This document shows positions 10,101 through 20,848 of a stretch of 64,000 nt of DNA, piece after piece; positions within the stretch are counted from its first letter, which is position 1, and every line of letters starts with the position of its first letter. The position numbers and the translations under genes are program-made. A model generated the notes under the pieces. That model had not been told where the DNA came from, did not search any database, and saw only the letters and a program-made list of their open reading frames with translations. Source of the stretch: DAOUKH01 sp965207995 (GTDB taxonomy: Bacteria; Chloroflexota; Dehalococcoidia; SHYB01); NCBI GenBank assembly GCA_965207995.1, contig OZ242299.1, positions 62,001 to 126,000 on the forward strand, in the 5' to 3' direction.

Positions 10101-10428
10101 CTCGACGGGCGGCGGGAAATGCCGAGAAGTCCCGCTCCCGGCGCAGCGCCACCACCGATTGCTCGAAACGTTCGGCGACGGTCTCCCCTGGCGGGGCAGC
10201 CATGGCCGCCGGCACCGCGCCCAGCAGAAGGCGGGTGGGCTGCTCCCGGTCCACCGCGATAGTGGCCAGCGCGTCCAGCCCTTCCAGGCCGACGTAGCCT
10301 GTGGCCACGTTGAGCGGCCCCGCGTAGTTCGCCGCGAGCCACTCCAACGCTTGCCGGTGATTGCCGTAGTCGACGTTGTCGACCAACTCATAAGGGCCGT
10401 GTTGCGGGGCTTGACTCTGGCTTGTCAT
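7186..10428 (-). CDS. PLD-like nuclease-SNF2 helicase fusion
   Basis: 1,080 residues. The N-terminus (about 1-210) is a phospholipase-D-like nuclease domain with one HxK motif (HGKAYVIGE, near 135) followed by SSANLTQGGL; such domains usually dimerise to build the active site. From about 255 a SNF2/HepA-type translocase follows: GVGMGKTEIG (near 273), DEAHAYRN (near 355), LLTATPVNN, FTAFQDTAVYL, SEGQNLQ (near 740) and QRNGRIIRL. Known combinations of a PLD domain with an SNF2 motor act as restriction or defence effectors. It lies 13 bp after the methylase (or less if coupling is counted) and runs into the exonuclease-RecQ-UvrD gene, suggesting one transcript and one complex. No metal-dependent restriction domain is seen. 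Confidence 0.88.
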   Translation of the reverse strand: MTSQSQAPQHGPYELVDNVDYGNHRQALEWLAANYAGPLNVATGYVGLEGLDALATIAVDREQPTRLLLGAVPAAMAAPPGETVAERFEQSVVALRRERDFSAFPAARRAVLERVTTFFESDSVAVRRYIQRFLHGKAYVIGELNDAGSPAGPGAALVSSANLTQGGLARNLELGMVHYQPNVVGMALKWHQRLWEEATDFREALLDLLRPPLLESDPQTVFLRALLELYEGDLDDDTVLPELHTLTTFQRDGLARAKRILDDYGGVLYADGVGMGKTEIGVALIREYAREKGEHVLVISPAQLRDRLWEQRLSEENLPGTVVSYQQLAQDRQLVRNGTQRVLRVNKDVYRLVIIDEAHAYRNVDNTWYAALDRLMGGTPKRLLLLTATPVNNSLWDLHNLFLLFGRHDGAFNRQPLRISSLRRFFADAGASKSENLSEAKLFPLIDALTVRRDRAFIKERYRNERFSDGTPVKFPEPELDERRYDLDQVHPGIVQAIYDGIGGLKMARYRLSSYRVDKQGESASEEALAGLMQSQLLKRFESSWYAALQTMKRMHDANDVMIRVIVEHEAVPPPEVIRDLVGDVSEDDTFLGADLIDEALAASEGGIPADRFRDDFLTDLEKDRETLAAMSTRLESLDDSPDPKLDALKGVMATTPSDKVAIFTAFQDTAVYLKDRIERQPDLLGGRKWTVVIGSETSADARTRELERFCPESVSGEVGFEPDGGEVDVILSTDILSEGQNLQQAQAVLSFDMPWNPQRVVQRNGRIIRLRSPHDTVYLYTLLPKKGDMERLLELEAKLQAKIMAANASVGMETPILASVATESQVYADLQTFVERLSRGDVTLLDEEESDGESGSAFAGELFRSLLRRAAEEGEVTRLRDLPWGIGAAFVQKSPTLPEPAVFFACRTRRDERYWRMVSQSGGILHREDLPMLRLINPKEQPGCPIPQGIDMEHLFKVAAADICAAHNALLDPEKRLASLPASQRWALDVLRSPDAPGGAEYNEGDQALSVGRNNLVLRELSELRRQYEAGGMSVTDCARRIVDVVARFGLRPAQASQAPEPITEDDLGVVCYQVVLPA

Positions 10429-10441
10429 ACGGTCCCGCTGC

Positions 10442-13400
10442 CTACAGGCTCTCGAATTTCTCCAATACCAACTGCCGGTAGGCGGGGCTGACGGCGTTCT
10501 CGGTGAAGTCGGTGAAGATGAAACGCAACTCGTCCTCCGTCAGGCCGTAGGCTCGCGCCACGAGTGCGTCTATCTCCGCCCGCAGATCGTTGCGCTGCGT
10601 TTCAGTCAGCGGCCCGCACTCTACCCCGGCCTCCGACGCGAACTCCGCGAAGCGTTCATCTCCACAGGACAGTCGCACCGCAAGCTCCCCAATGCGTTGC
10701 CACGGTGTGTCTTCCGGCGACGGGAAGCAGAGCATGTTCAAGACATAGAAGTTCAGATGAAGCTCGACGTACCTGCGCGAGAGCCAATCTAGAGCTAGGC
10801 TGTTCATCATGGCAAGTACGTTTCCCTGCCCAAGTGCATCCCATCCAGAAAAGACGAGGTAGGGGCCGCTGTTCGTTAGCGGTGTCCTGGGTGGAACAAG
10901 GCAGGCCTTGACTGTGCGAGAGTCAGTGCTTCTCGTTACGTCGCGGAAAGCGATGCGGCAGTGGTTCATCGGATGGGTGTTGGGATCATCCAGGAACGCC
11001 TTGGAGAACATCTGCTTGAAGATTGGAGAGCGCTTCCGCTTCCGTTGCGCAAACGCAAGAACCTCGTGCCACTCAGCGTAGCCGGCAGGCTCACTACCGT
11101 GAGGTTCGTATTGGTCGAAGGAACGGCCTTTCCATACTGGAACGCCCTTGGAATGAGAGAAAAGGGCTCGCTGCTGCGTCTCATGCAATTCCGTATAGGG
11201 AGCTAGATGAGACGCAGCAGCGAGCCCTCCCGATTTTTTGGAGTTTCTCGGGTTCCGCAGAGCGTCGAACTGAACGCCGCGGCGCAGCTTCGCCAGCAAA
11301 TCAGCGTGCATTTGGCTCGGCATCAACGGCACGACATGGGCGCTCCCCAACGATGATGCTCGGATGCCCACCCCTTGTCCCCGCGCCACTTTCAGGAACT
11401 CTCCAAGGTTCACAGACGGCCCGGTTGTCTCAAATGTAGCCTGCTCCGTTGGCGTCCGTCTCTGGCCAGTCAACAACGCAATGGTGTACTGCGGATGGAT
11501 GGTGAACGCCCAGCCCCTATTGTTGAGAATCATATCTAGCCGCCGCAGACTGGTGCTGCTGAACAGCCACTGCCTGAATCCTCTAGCTCCCTGAGCGAGC
11601 AAAGCAGATCGTGGAAGGACTACACCAATCCGTCCATTCTCTCGAACCAAATGGCCGTACCGCTCGCAAAACAGTTGGTACAGGTCGGTGTCGCCCACAC
11701 CCTGAAGCTGGTAGCCTCCGCTCTCCGAGAAGAAGCCTCTCACCTCCTTCAATCGCCCTTGTTCAGCCTCTAGTTCTCTCCGAAGATCCGGGTTCTGTTT
11801 ATCGAGCGCCGCGATACGCTCCCTCCTGTGGGCCAAACTTGGCAACCCACGCAACCCGGGTTCCCGCAGCGCGTAAAAGGCAAGCTCCTCGACTGTGATC
11901 TCATTCCACGGCGGGTTGCCGACCACCACATCGAAGCCGGGCCGGTCGCGATGAAAGACCCCGGGGAACTCCAGCGGCCAGTGGAAGAAGCGGTATCGAC
12001 CGGCGATACGCGCGGCCTCGCTTATTTCAGCCCCTATCTTGGCCTTCTCGGCTCCACCGCCCGCGACAATCGCGTCGGCACTGGTCTCCAAGGTATGGCG
12101 GGCGCCAGGCAGGCCGAGCGGTTCCGCTGCCCAGAGGTCGAAGGCGGAGCGCAGCCCGGCAGTGGCCGCGCGGAGCTCGGCGCCCAATTCCTCGGACCGT
12201 TTCACCTCATCGGGAGTCCGGTCGGGGTTCTCCGCCAGTTTCTGTTGGAGCTCGGCCGCGCGCTTCATCGCGTCGGTCACGGCCTGCCCGGTAAGCAAGG
12301 GACTGTCGCTCGCCCCGACGACGGATGGGTCGGCCACGCCGATGAGGGCGTCGCCGCACTTGAGGTTGCTGCCCAAGTAGGAGAGCGCTAGGCCGGGAAC
12401 GAATGAGGCGAGCCATAGCGTGACGTTGGCCACCTCGACGGCCATGGGGGAGAGGTCGACACCATAAATGCACCGCTTCAGGATGAGTCGCCGTAGCAGG
12501 TCGCCGTCTTCGGGCCGCTGGGACGGCGACGCGCCGTCCTCACTCAACTCGCTAAGTTGCTGTGCGATGGCAGGCAGGCCACCGATCCTCGCGAGGAAGA
12601 GCTCGATTCCGTCGGCCATCATGTCCAGAGCCGCGGTCAGGAAGTGGGCGCTGCCCATTGCGGGATCCACCACAGAGAAGTCGAAGAGGTGCCGGGCTGC
12701 TTCGCCAGGATCGTGCTCGGCAAGCCTCTCGACTTCGTCAAGGTGATCGTCAAGCGCAGGCCGCAACGAATGGTGGAGCAGGTGGTCTACGAACTCATGC
12801 CGCGTGTAGAACACGCCACCGGCCTTCCGCCCGCCCGCCTCGGCTTGGTAGTAGAGCTGCGCTTTGGTCACTTCTGGCTGCTCACCGGTGAGCAGTGGGC
12901 GGAACACATCCTTCTTGGCATCGTAGGCCAGGTCTTCAGGAGCGCGGGTCAGCCGAAGGGTGAGCAGTGCTTCGTATATGGCGCCGAGGTGGCCGATCTG
13001 CAGGCCGGCATAGTCCAACCCCGGCGCGTCAGGCTTATCAGTCTCGTAGGCAATGGCGGCGAGCGCGGGGGCCAGGTAAACGTCGGCGACCTTGGCCTCT
13101 TCAAGTAAGGCACTCCCGGGGAAGCCAGCGGCGGCGAAAAGACTTCCGTTGTAGGCGGGCACGCCGGCCGAGCGGTCCCCGGTACGGACCATGTTCACCA
13201 GCGTGCGAAGCCGGTCCCATCGCTGCGTGGCCTTCCTGCTGAGCGAAGACCGAGGCAGCCGTGAGTCTTCGGCAAGCTGACGGGCGCTGTGCGGCCGGTA
13301 GGACAGCGAACCCACGGGCAGATAGCCGCGAGCCTCGGTGTGGAGCAGGAACATGAACCGGAAGACCAGGGTCAGAGCAGCTTCTTCGATCCTGCGGAGC

Positions 13401-14425
13401 TGCTCTCGATCACTCAAGTCGGTGCCTTGCGATTCCAGATACTCGCCAAGGCCACGAGCAAGTTTGGGCAGCGCATCCTTGATGAGGCGCTCTTCCAACC
13501 CCTTGCGGAGCTCCTCCCCGAAATCTTTGGCCTCACTAACCCAATCAGGCAGCCAGCCGTTTTCCTTCAGCGATTGGGGAGTGAGAAGGCCGAGATAGAG
13601 GCGGTGTTCCTGTCCTAACTCGCTGGTGTCGACCTCGACGTATTGTCCGGTTGCCGGCCCCACCGGAGGCTGCCGCTGGAATAGCCGGTAGCGGCCCTCC
13701 GCCGTGAGCACACCCCAATGCGCTCCGTGCTTGGCGCAGTCGGCTAGGACTTTCCCTTCCGGCAATTCGCCGTTGTCCGTAAGGTGGCTGAAGTGAGATG
13801 GGTCACGATGGGGGTGCAGCACGGCAACCGGCGCGTTCTGGTACCGCAACAGATAACCATGTAGAGGAAGTTGTTCGATTTGGTAGCCCATCTGCTGGAA
13901 GAGGGCCCGCCACGCCACCCCGCCCGTCTTCCCCAGGCCTGCGACCGCATCGGACAAGCGCTTCTCGTTAACAGGCCACCGAAGCCGCTCGCGTAAAAAG
14001 TGCGGTGTCAAGAGGTCCTTAACCCGCAGACCGGGTACCACAGCCTCCTCCAGCCGGCTGAACTCTCGAGACAGAAGTGATGCGGCCTCACGGGGTGCCA
14101 GCTTGTGGCTTGCCTCCAGCAGATCGAGTACACGTCCGGCGGGAAGCTCTCGAACGGGTCGGGCGTCCTGTGGCCCGGCCACCCTTACCTTGGATTCATC
14201 GCCCGACGCGGCCAGTAGGATGACGGCATAAGCCTGACGGCCTTTTCTGGCTTCCCACAACCTTCGCAACTCCACCTCACTCGCTGCGGCATCGGACCAC
14301 AGGAGGTGGTAGGCCTCGTTCTCCCATACCGTTGCGGAAGAACCCGCCTGCGACGTCCAGGCACGACCAGTGCCGAAGGCGGCCTCAAGGCGCGCGGTGA
14401 TCTGGTTGGTGGCAATTGATGTCAT
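10442..14425 (-). CDS. Eco57I/PglX-like adenine-specific DNA methyltransferase
   Basis: About 1,327 residues. A gamma-type N6-adenine methylase core sits in the middle: GVFYTRHEFVDHLL, then SAM motif I DPAMGSAHFL (about 582-592; most relatives have DPACGSGxFL), CIYGVDLSPMAVE, and motif IV GNPPWNE (near 836). Long N- and C-terminal regions, presumably target recognition, match the architecture of BREX PglX and DISARM DrmMI rather than short modification enzymes. No endonuclease motif is apparent. The open frame reaches a TTG at 14518 whose AGGAGG is too far away, so I prefer ATG 14425, though that start has only a weak ribosome site. It is the first gene of the three-gene defence run and likely marks self DNA. 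Confidence 0.85.
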   Translation of the reverse strand: MTSIATNQITARLEAAFGTGRAWTSQAGSSATVWENEAYHLLWSDAAASEVELRRLWEARKGRQAYAVILLAASGDESKVRVAGPQDARPVRELPAGRVLDLLEASHKLAPREAASLLSREFSRLEEAVVPGLRVKDLLTPHFLRERLRWPVNEKRLSDAVAGLGKTGGVAWRALFQQMGYQIEQLPLHGYLLRYQNAPVAVLHPHRDPSHFSHLTDNGELPEGKVLADCAKHGAHWGVLTAEGRYRLFQRQPPVGPATGQYVEVDTSELGQEHRLYLGLLTPQSLKENGWLPDWVSEAKDFGEELRKGLEERLIKDALPKLARGLGEYLESQGTDLSDREQLRRIEEAALTLVFRFMFLLHTEARGYLPVGSLSYRPHSARQLAEDSRLPRSSLSRKATQRWDRLRTLVNMVRTGDRSAGVPAYNGSLFAAAGFPGSALLEEAKVADVYLAPALAAIAYETDKPDAPGLDYAGLQIGHLGAIYEALLTLRLTRAPEDLAYDAKKDVFRPLLTGEQPEVTKAQLYYQAEAGGRKAGGVFYTRHEFVDHLLHHSLRPALDDHLDEVERLAEHDPGEAARHLFDFSVVDPAMGSAHFLTAALDMMADGIELFLARIGGLPAIAQQLSELSEDGASPSQRPEDGDLLRRLILKRCIYGVDLSPMAVEVANVTLWLASFVPGLALSYLGSNLKCGDALIGVADPSVVGASDSPLLTGQAVTDAMKRAAELQQKLAENPDRTPDEVKRSEELGAELRAATAGLRSAFDLWAAEPLGLPGARHTLETSADAIVAGGGAEKAKIGAEISEAARIAGRYRFFHWPLEFPGVFHRDRPGFDVVVGNPPWNEITVEELAFYALREPGLRGLPSLAHRRERIAALDKQNPDLRRELEAEQGRLKEVRGFFSESGGYQLQGVGDTDLYQLFCERYGHLVRENGRIGVVLPRSALLAQGARGFRQWLFSSTSLRRLDMILNNRGWAFTIHPQYTIALLTGQRRTPTEQATFETTGPSVNLGEFLKVARGQGVGIRASSLGSAHVVPLMPSQMHADLLAKLRRGVQFDALRNPRNSKKSGGLAAASHLAPYTELHETQQRALFSHSKGVPVWKGRSFDQYEPHGSEPAGYAEWHEVLAFAQRKRKRSPIFKQMFSKAFLDDPNTHPMNHCRIAFRDVTRSTDSRTVKACLVPPRTPLTNSGPYLVFSGWDALGQGNVLAMMNSLALDWLSRRYVELHLNFYVLNMLCFPSPEDTPWQRIGELAVRLSCGDERFAEFASEAGVECGPLTETQRNDLRAEIDALVARAYGLTEDELRFIFTDFTENAVSPAYRQLVLEKFESL

Positions 14426-14573
14426 CGCTACGGCTGCCGTCTCTAGGTTATCGCGACACTTTGCCACGTCTAGTCTCAGCTCGTTGCCTAAGATGCCGTT
14501 CTCGCCGTCCCCGGTCAATGGGCAACCGGCAGTGGCCTCCTGCGCAAAGGTGATTACTCGAGAGCCGCACCCC

Positions 14574-15722
14574 TCACCCCATCACGAACTCCGCCCACTG
14601 ATCCATCAGCATCCGCCGTTGCTCCAGAAGATCAGACCGCGCGTAAGCCCGTTCGACGGCATTACCGACCTGGTGGGCCAGGGAGAGCTCCATCGCGGCG
14701 TAGGTGGCGTTGGTGCACTCGGCGGCCCAGTCACGAAAGCTGGACCGGAAGCCGTGTACGGTGGCCCGGTCTGCGAGTCCCACGGTCCGCAGAATCTTCG
14801 TTAGCGTCATGTCGGAGAGCTGGCGACTCCTAACCGGCGAGGGGAACACGAGCCCCGACTCATCCCGCAGGGGCGCTGCTGCCTCGAGAGCCGCGATAGC
14901 CGCCTCACTCAGGGGGACCCGGTGCTCTACGCCGCCCTTCATTCGTTCCGCGGGTATCGTCCACAGCCGGGCGTCAAGGTCCATCTCGTCCCAAGTCGCG
15001 CCCCTCGCCTCGCCGGATCTCGCGGCGGTGAGCACCAGAAACTCAAAGCACGCCTTTGCCGCCACTCCCGCCGTGGACGCAGCGATGGTCTGCAGCGCCG
15101 CCGGCACTTCCTGATAGGGCAGGGCACGGAAGTGGGATCGCTTCGCGGGCATGGGGGGCAACGCCCCGTCGATGCCCTCTCCGGCGGGGTTGTCCTCGCG
15201 ATAGCCGTGAGCCATTGCCCAACGCATGACGGCGCGGACCCGTTGCCGGACGCGGCAGGCGGTCTCTTGGTGTGTCCCCCATATCGGCGTGAGTACGGCC
15301 AGTACATCAGCGCGCGTGATCCGGTCCACGGGCACATCGCTAAGACGGGGCATGGCGTGGCGTTCAAGGCTCTGAATCCAGTTGGTTGCATGCTTCTTCG
15401 CACGCCAGCGCGGGGCATTGACCTCCACCACGGCGGCGGCGGCCTCGCGAAAAGTGGGAACCCTCGGAGCTGGCTTGCGCTTGTCGGCTAGGGGGTCCTT
15501 CCCATCAGCAACTGCCGCTTGGTGCTCGGCGGCACGTTCTCGCGCCTTCACTAACGAGATCGTTGGAAAGCCGCCAAGGCCTAGGTCCCGCCGTCGGCCG
15601 TGCACGACGATTCGCTGCACCCACTTCTTCGAGCCGCCTTTCGTCACGACGAGGTAGAGGCCCCCGCCGTCGCCGTATCGTCCGGGCTCCCTCAGCGCCT
15701 TCGCCTTCGCGTGTGTCAGCAT
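14574..15722 (-). CDS. P4-type tyrosine site-specific integrase
   Basis: 382 residues from ATG 15722, which has GGAGG six bases upstream; the frame is open to 15764 but without support. Residues 1-85 are the arm-type DNA-binding domain (GRYGDGGGLYLVV, LGLGGFPTISLVKAR). A SAM-like core-binding domain and the catalytic domain follow, with R235 (TAARSGE), K262, H323-x-x-R326 (HGFRSSFRDW), H350 and nucleophile Y360 (AYARSD) all visible. P4-type integrases recombine at the 3' ends of tRNA genes. The next feature is tRNA-Glu, 158 bp away, so that is the likely attachment site. Confidence 0.93.
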   Translation of the reverse strand: MLTHAKAKALREPGRYGDGGGLYLVVTKGGSKKWVQRIVVHGRRRDLGLGGFPTISLVKARERAAEHQAAVADGKDPLADKRKPAPRVPTFREAAAAVVEVNAPRWRAKKHATNWIQSLERHAMPRLSDVPVDRITRADVLAVLTPIWGTHQETACRVRQRVRAVMRWAMAHGYREDNPAGEGIDGALPPMPAKRSHFRALPYQEVPAALQTIAASTAGVAAKACFEFLVLTAARSGEARGATWDEMDLDARLWTIPAERMKGGVEHRVPLSEAAIAALEAAAPLRDESGLVFPSPVRSRQLSDMTLTKILRTVGLADRATVHGFRSSFRDWAAECTNATYAAMELSLAHQVGNAVERAYARSDLLEQRRMLMDQWAEFVMG

Positions 15723-15879
15723 TTGGATCCTCCGAACCGCTCTCAGTCCCACATCCAGTCCCACACATCAGCGGGATGCCCTAGGACGTTGCGAGAACGC
15801 GCGAGACGCCCTCATGCGTCTCCAACAGGTTTGATCCAAGATTGCACGGGGCGGCAAGAATCCGCGCAATAGAAAAGAG

Positions 15880-15956
15880 TGGTAGCGCATGCGGGATTCG
15901 AACCCGCGACCTCCGCCTTGAGAGGGCGGCGTCCTGGGCCGCTAGACCAATGCGCC
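15880..15956 (-). tRNA. tRNA-Glu (CTC)
   Basis: The minus strand folds into a full cloverleaf. The acceptor is GGCGCAT with ATGCGCT, discriminator A, and CCA encoded at 15880-15882. The anticodon stem CCGCC/GGCGG encloses loop CTCTCAA with anticodon CTC, read by GAG codons. The T arm is GCGGG-TTCGAAT-CCCGC. It lies five bases downstream of tRNA-Gln and probably shares its transcript. It is the likely integration site of the neighbouring island. Confidence 0.95.
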
Positions 15957-15961
15957 ACAAA

Positions 15962-16035
15962 TGGCTGGGGATCCTGGATTCGAACCAGGGCCTACAGATC
16001 CAGAGTCTGCTGTCCTACCACTAGACGAATCCCCA
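15962..16035 (-). tRNA. tRNA-Gln (CTG)
   Basis: The minus strand folds into a cloverleaf with acceptor TGGGGAT/ATCCCCA, discriminator G and encoded CCA at 15962-15964. The anticodon stem GCAGA/TCTGT encloses CTCTGGA with anticodon CTG, read by CAG codons. Upstream on the same strand is a plausible promoter; downstream is tRNA-Glu. Confidence 0.95.
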
Positions 16036-16045
16036 ACCTAAGCCA

Positions 16046-16075
16046 ATTCTATGCCAGCCTGCCACGTTATAGCAA
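16046..16075 (-). promoter_or_regulatory. Probable tRNA-Gln/Glu promoter
   Basis: On the minus strand TTGCTA and TAGAAT (16046-16051) are 18 bases apart, and the -10 ends ten bases before the tRNA-Gln 5' end. An alternative TATAAC lies in the same stretch. This is pattern recognition only. Confidence 0.4.
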
Positions 16076-16193
16076 GTCAGCGACACTGACCGCTCCCCTT
16101 GCGGCCTATCACGACGCGTCGCGCGGAGGACGCCCGGATCGCTCGCGGCTAAGCGGCGCCCGCCGCCATTCGAGACGAGGCGGAGAGCCGGGG

Positions 16194-16837
16194 CTACGGT
16201 CCGAGCACGCGCCCCAGGGCCTTGCGGCCCCATTCCAGGCCTTGACCGGGAAGCTCTGCCGTCGGGCGCTCCTTCAGCGCAAACCGCACCGTCGCCTCCA
16301 TCGTGTCGTCGGGGCGCAGGTCGTACCACACGTCGAAGGCGTCGCCCTCAGGCGACTTGATCGCCACGTGCGCGCCACGGTATTCGACCGAGAGACCACT
16401 GTTTATGCTCGCACTGTAAGGGAAGAGCCGCAGCAGCCGGCCCGAGGACGCCGGCCCCAAGTCGAACCGCAGCGTGAACGCGGCCTCGATTCGGCTGTCC
16501 AGCGACTCCAGCGCACCGAACAGATGCGACAGCGTGAAGTCCGTCTGGTGAAGCTCGCTCTGGTCGTCGAGTTCGCTCTCCACCAGGTATTCGATGGCGA
16601 CTTCGCTCTCGCCGTCGGCCACGATCTGCACCTCGCCCCAGCTGTGCACCTTTTGGGTCTCGTGACGGTAGTCCTCGTGAAAGAAGATGCGGTCCTCGAC
16701 ATCTTCCGCCTCTCGCGTGCCCAGTGCCGCCAACTCCTGGCGCACCGGCTCGGGCAGCGAAACAAAGAAATGCATCTCCAGGCTCGCGCACTGCGCGCCG
16801 ACGAGATCAAGCCGCAACGGAGACGAGGGTTGCATGC

Positions 16838-16841
<4 letters not shown>
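16194..16841 (-). CDS. Unknown protein translationally coupled to secA
   Basis: A 215-residue protein starting MSMQPSSPLRLDLVGAQC. The ATG (16841-16839) overlaps the secA TGA (16840-16838) as ATGA, so translation is probably coupled. The composition is that of a soluble, acidic, beta-rich protein; I see no signal peptide, membrane segment or known motif. The same frame stays open far upstream inside secA, but the overlap start and the change to normal amino-acid use at this point fix the start. Being cotranscribed with secA hints at a role near protein export, but that is only context. Function unknown. Confidence 0.7.
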
Positions 16842-19450
<2,609 letters not shown>

Positions 19451-19527
19451 TAGAAGTACAGCCTTGGATTCGGGCGCCAAGCTAGCGGCCTGCGCTCACC
19501 TCGCGCGGCGGCGCGCCCTTCTGTTCC

Positions 19528-19533
19528 ATTATA
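19528..19533 (-). promoter_or_regulatory. -10 box upstream of secA
   Basis: A perfect TATAAT on the minus strand, 77 bases upstream of the secA ATG. No consensus -35 is seen at 17 bases. Confidence 0.5.
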
Positions 19534-19596
19534 CGCATACGGCAGCGGCATTGGACGCCTCAACTGACGCCTCCGAAGGGGAGGAGGGCTGCGCTG

Positions 19597-20553
19597 TTAC
19601 TCGAACAGCGCGCCCACGGACTCGCCGCGGTGGATACGGGCGATCGCCTCCCCAAACAAAGGCGCGACCGACAGCATCTTCACCTTGCCGTTGCGCTTCT
19701 CCGGCGGCACCGGCGCCGTATCGGTGAGGGCGATCTCCGTTATCGGGGCTTCGAGGATGCGCTCCGGCGCGGGGCCGGAGAGGATGCCATGCGTGGCGCA
19801 GGAATAGATTTCTCTCGCCCCGGCATCCTGAAGAGTCTTCGCGGCGGAAAGCAACGACCCTGCCGTGTCGATCTCGTCGTCGAAGGTGAGCGCCGTCTTG
19901 CCCTTCACGTCGCCGATCACGTTCATGCTCTCCGGCTTCCCGAGCACACGGCGCTTCTCGATGATCGCCAGTGGGACGTTCAAGCGCTCGGCAAGATCGC
20001 GGGCGCGCTTCGATATGCCCACGTCCGTCGCGACCACCACAAGGTCGTCGAGCTTCTTCTGTTCGAAGTGCCGGCGCAGGATATTGATCGCTGTCAGCTC
20101 ATCGACCGGCACGCTGAAGAAGCCCTGGATCTGGCCGGCGTGGAGGTCCATCGTGATGACGCGGTCGGCGCCCGCCGTCGAGATCAGGTCCGCCAGCAGC
20201 CGTGCCGTGATCGGCACCCGCGGCTGGTCCTTCTTGTCGGTACGCCCGTAGGCGTAGTAGGGCAGCACCGCAGTGATCCGGCCCGCCGACGCGCGCTTTG
20301 CCGCGTCGATCATGATCAACAGCTCCATGATGCTGCGGTTGACCGGCGACACGAGCGACTGGACGATGAACACGTCCCGCTGGCGGATGTTCTCCTGGTA
20401 TTGGACGAAGAGGTTCTCGTTGCTGAACTCGAAAAGGTCGCTCTTGCCCAGGGGCGTCTCTAGGTAGTCGCAAATGCTCTGGGCCAACTGCGGGTTGGCC
20501 CTCCCCGAAAAGACGCGCGGACCCCCGATGAACGCCTGATAGTCGTGATTCAC
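19597..20553 (-). CDS. prs: Ribose-phosphate pyrophosphokinase (PRPP synthase)
   Basis: 318 residues, full family length. It makes PRPP from ribose 5-phosphate and ATP for nucleotide, histidine and tryptophan synthesis. Seen: FSGRANPQLAQ at the N-terminus, the family motif DLHAGQIQGFF (near 130), the ATP region VVATDVGISKRA, and the PRPP loop DDEIDTAGS (near 220). The start is GTG with GAGGG about ten bases upstream. It is divergent from valS; a -10 TATAAT lies at 20654-20659 and a short direct-repeat cluster lies between the two genes. Confidence 0.97.
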   Translation of the reverse strand: MNHDYQAFIGGPRVFSGRANPQLAQSICDYLETPLGKSDLFEFSNENLFVQYQENIRQRDVFIVQSLVSPVNRSIMELLIMIDAAKRASAGRITAVLPYYAYGRTDKKDQPRVPITARLLADLISTAGADRVITMDLHAGQIQGFFSVPVDELTAINILRRHFEQKKLDDLVVVATDVGISKRARDLAERLNVPLAIIEKRRVLGKPESMNVIGDVKGKTALTFDDEIDTAGSLLSAAKTLQDAGAREIYSCATHGILSGPAPERILEAPITEIALTDTAPVPPEKRNGKVKMLSVAPLFGEAIARIHRGESVGALFE

Positions 20554-20653
20554 GGAATGGTACCCTCGCGTGCTTGGGTTGGCTTCCGTTAGGCCCGCGC
20601 CATCCTATTCCCGCTTCTGTTGAAGCATCTCGGCAGGCTCTCGGCGGGCCGTG

Positions 20654-20659
20654 ATTATA
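20654..20659 (-). promoter_or_regulatory. -10 box upstream of prs
   Basis: A perfect TATAAT on the minus strand about 100 bases before the prs GTG, leaving a leader of roughly 90 nt. No clear -35. Confidence 0.5.
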
Positions 20660-20706
20660 ACTCACCCGGCGGCGTTAAACCACGCCCGATCCCACCATTC
20701 CCCGCT

Positions 20707-20780
20707 ATCCAAGGACCTCCAAGATATCTGAAGAAGAAGATATCCAAGGAACCTCCAAGATATCCAAGGACCTCCAAGAT
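20707..20780. repeat. Three iteron-like direct repeats between prs and valS
   Basis: The 19-mer ATCCAAGGACCTCCAAGAT occurs exactly at 20707-20725 and 20762-20780. A copy with one extra A lies at 20742-20761 and abuts the last unit. The first and second are separated by a 16-base purine-rich spacer, atctgaagaagaagat. The cluster lies almost midway between the two divergent -10 boxes (20654 and 20823), a natural place for a shared operator. Confidence 0.85.
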
Positions 20781-20822
20781 ATCCGAGTGGCGCTAGCCCG
20801 CAGGCGCGGCCCGCCGCCTTGC

Positions 20823-20828
20823 TACAAT
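20823..20828 (+). promoter_or_regulatory. -10 box upstream of valS
   Basis: TACAAT, 20 bases before ATG 20849. Its position rules out the earlier in-frame TTG-type start at 20819, which would lie upstream of the transcript. Confidence 0.5.
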
Positions 20829-20848
20829 GGAACGCGGCGAGCAGACGC

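Larger units (their letters stand above)
1014..15880. mobile_element. Integrase-borne defence island beside tRNA-Glu (left limit uncertain)
   Basis: A P4-type tyrosine integrase starts 158 bp from the 3' end of tRNA-Glu and reads away from it. Three very large DNA-processing genes follow on the same strand, with an AlpA-type regulator beyond them. This is the usual layout of a tRNA-anchored island. The right edge is taken as the encoded CCA of tRNA-Glu. I do not see an exact direct repeat of the tRNA 3' end at the left, only a gapped 14-base match at 1877-1890, so the left limit could be there, near 860, or outside the window. Housekeeping genes resume beyond the tRNAs. Confidence 0.6.

Noticed and set aside
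10442..14425. Single-chain type IIG restriction-methylase
   Set aside because: The methylase core is clear but no endonuclease motif is visible; the PglX/DrmMI architecture fits better.
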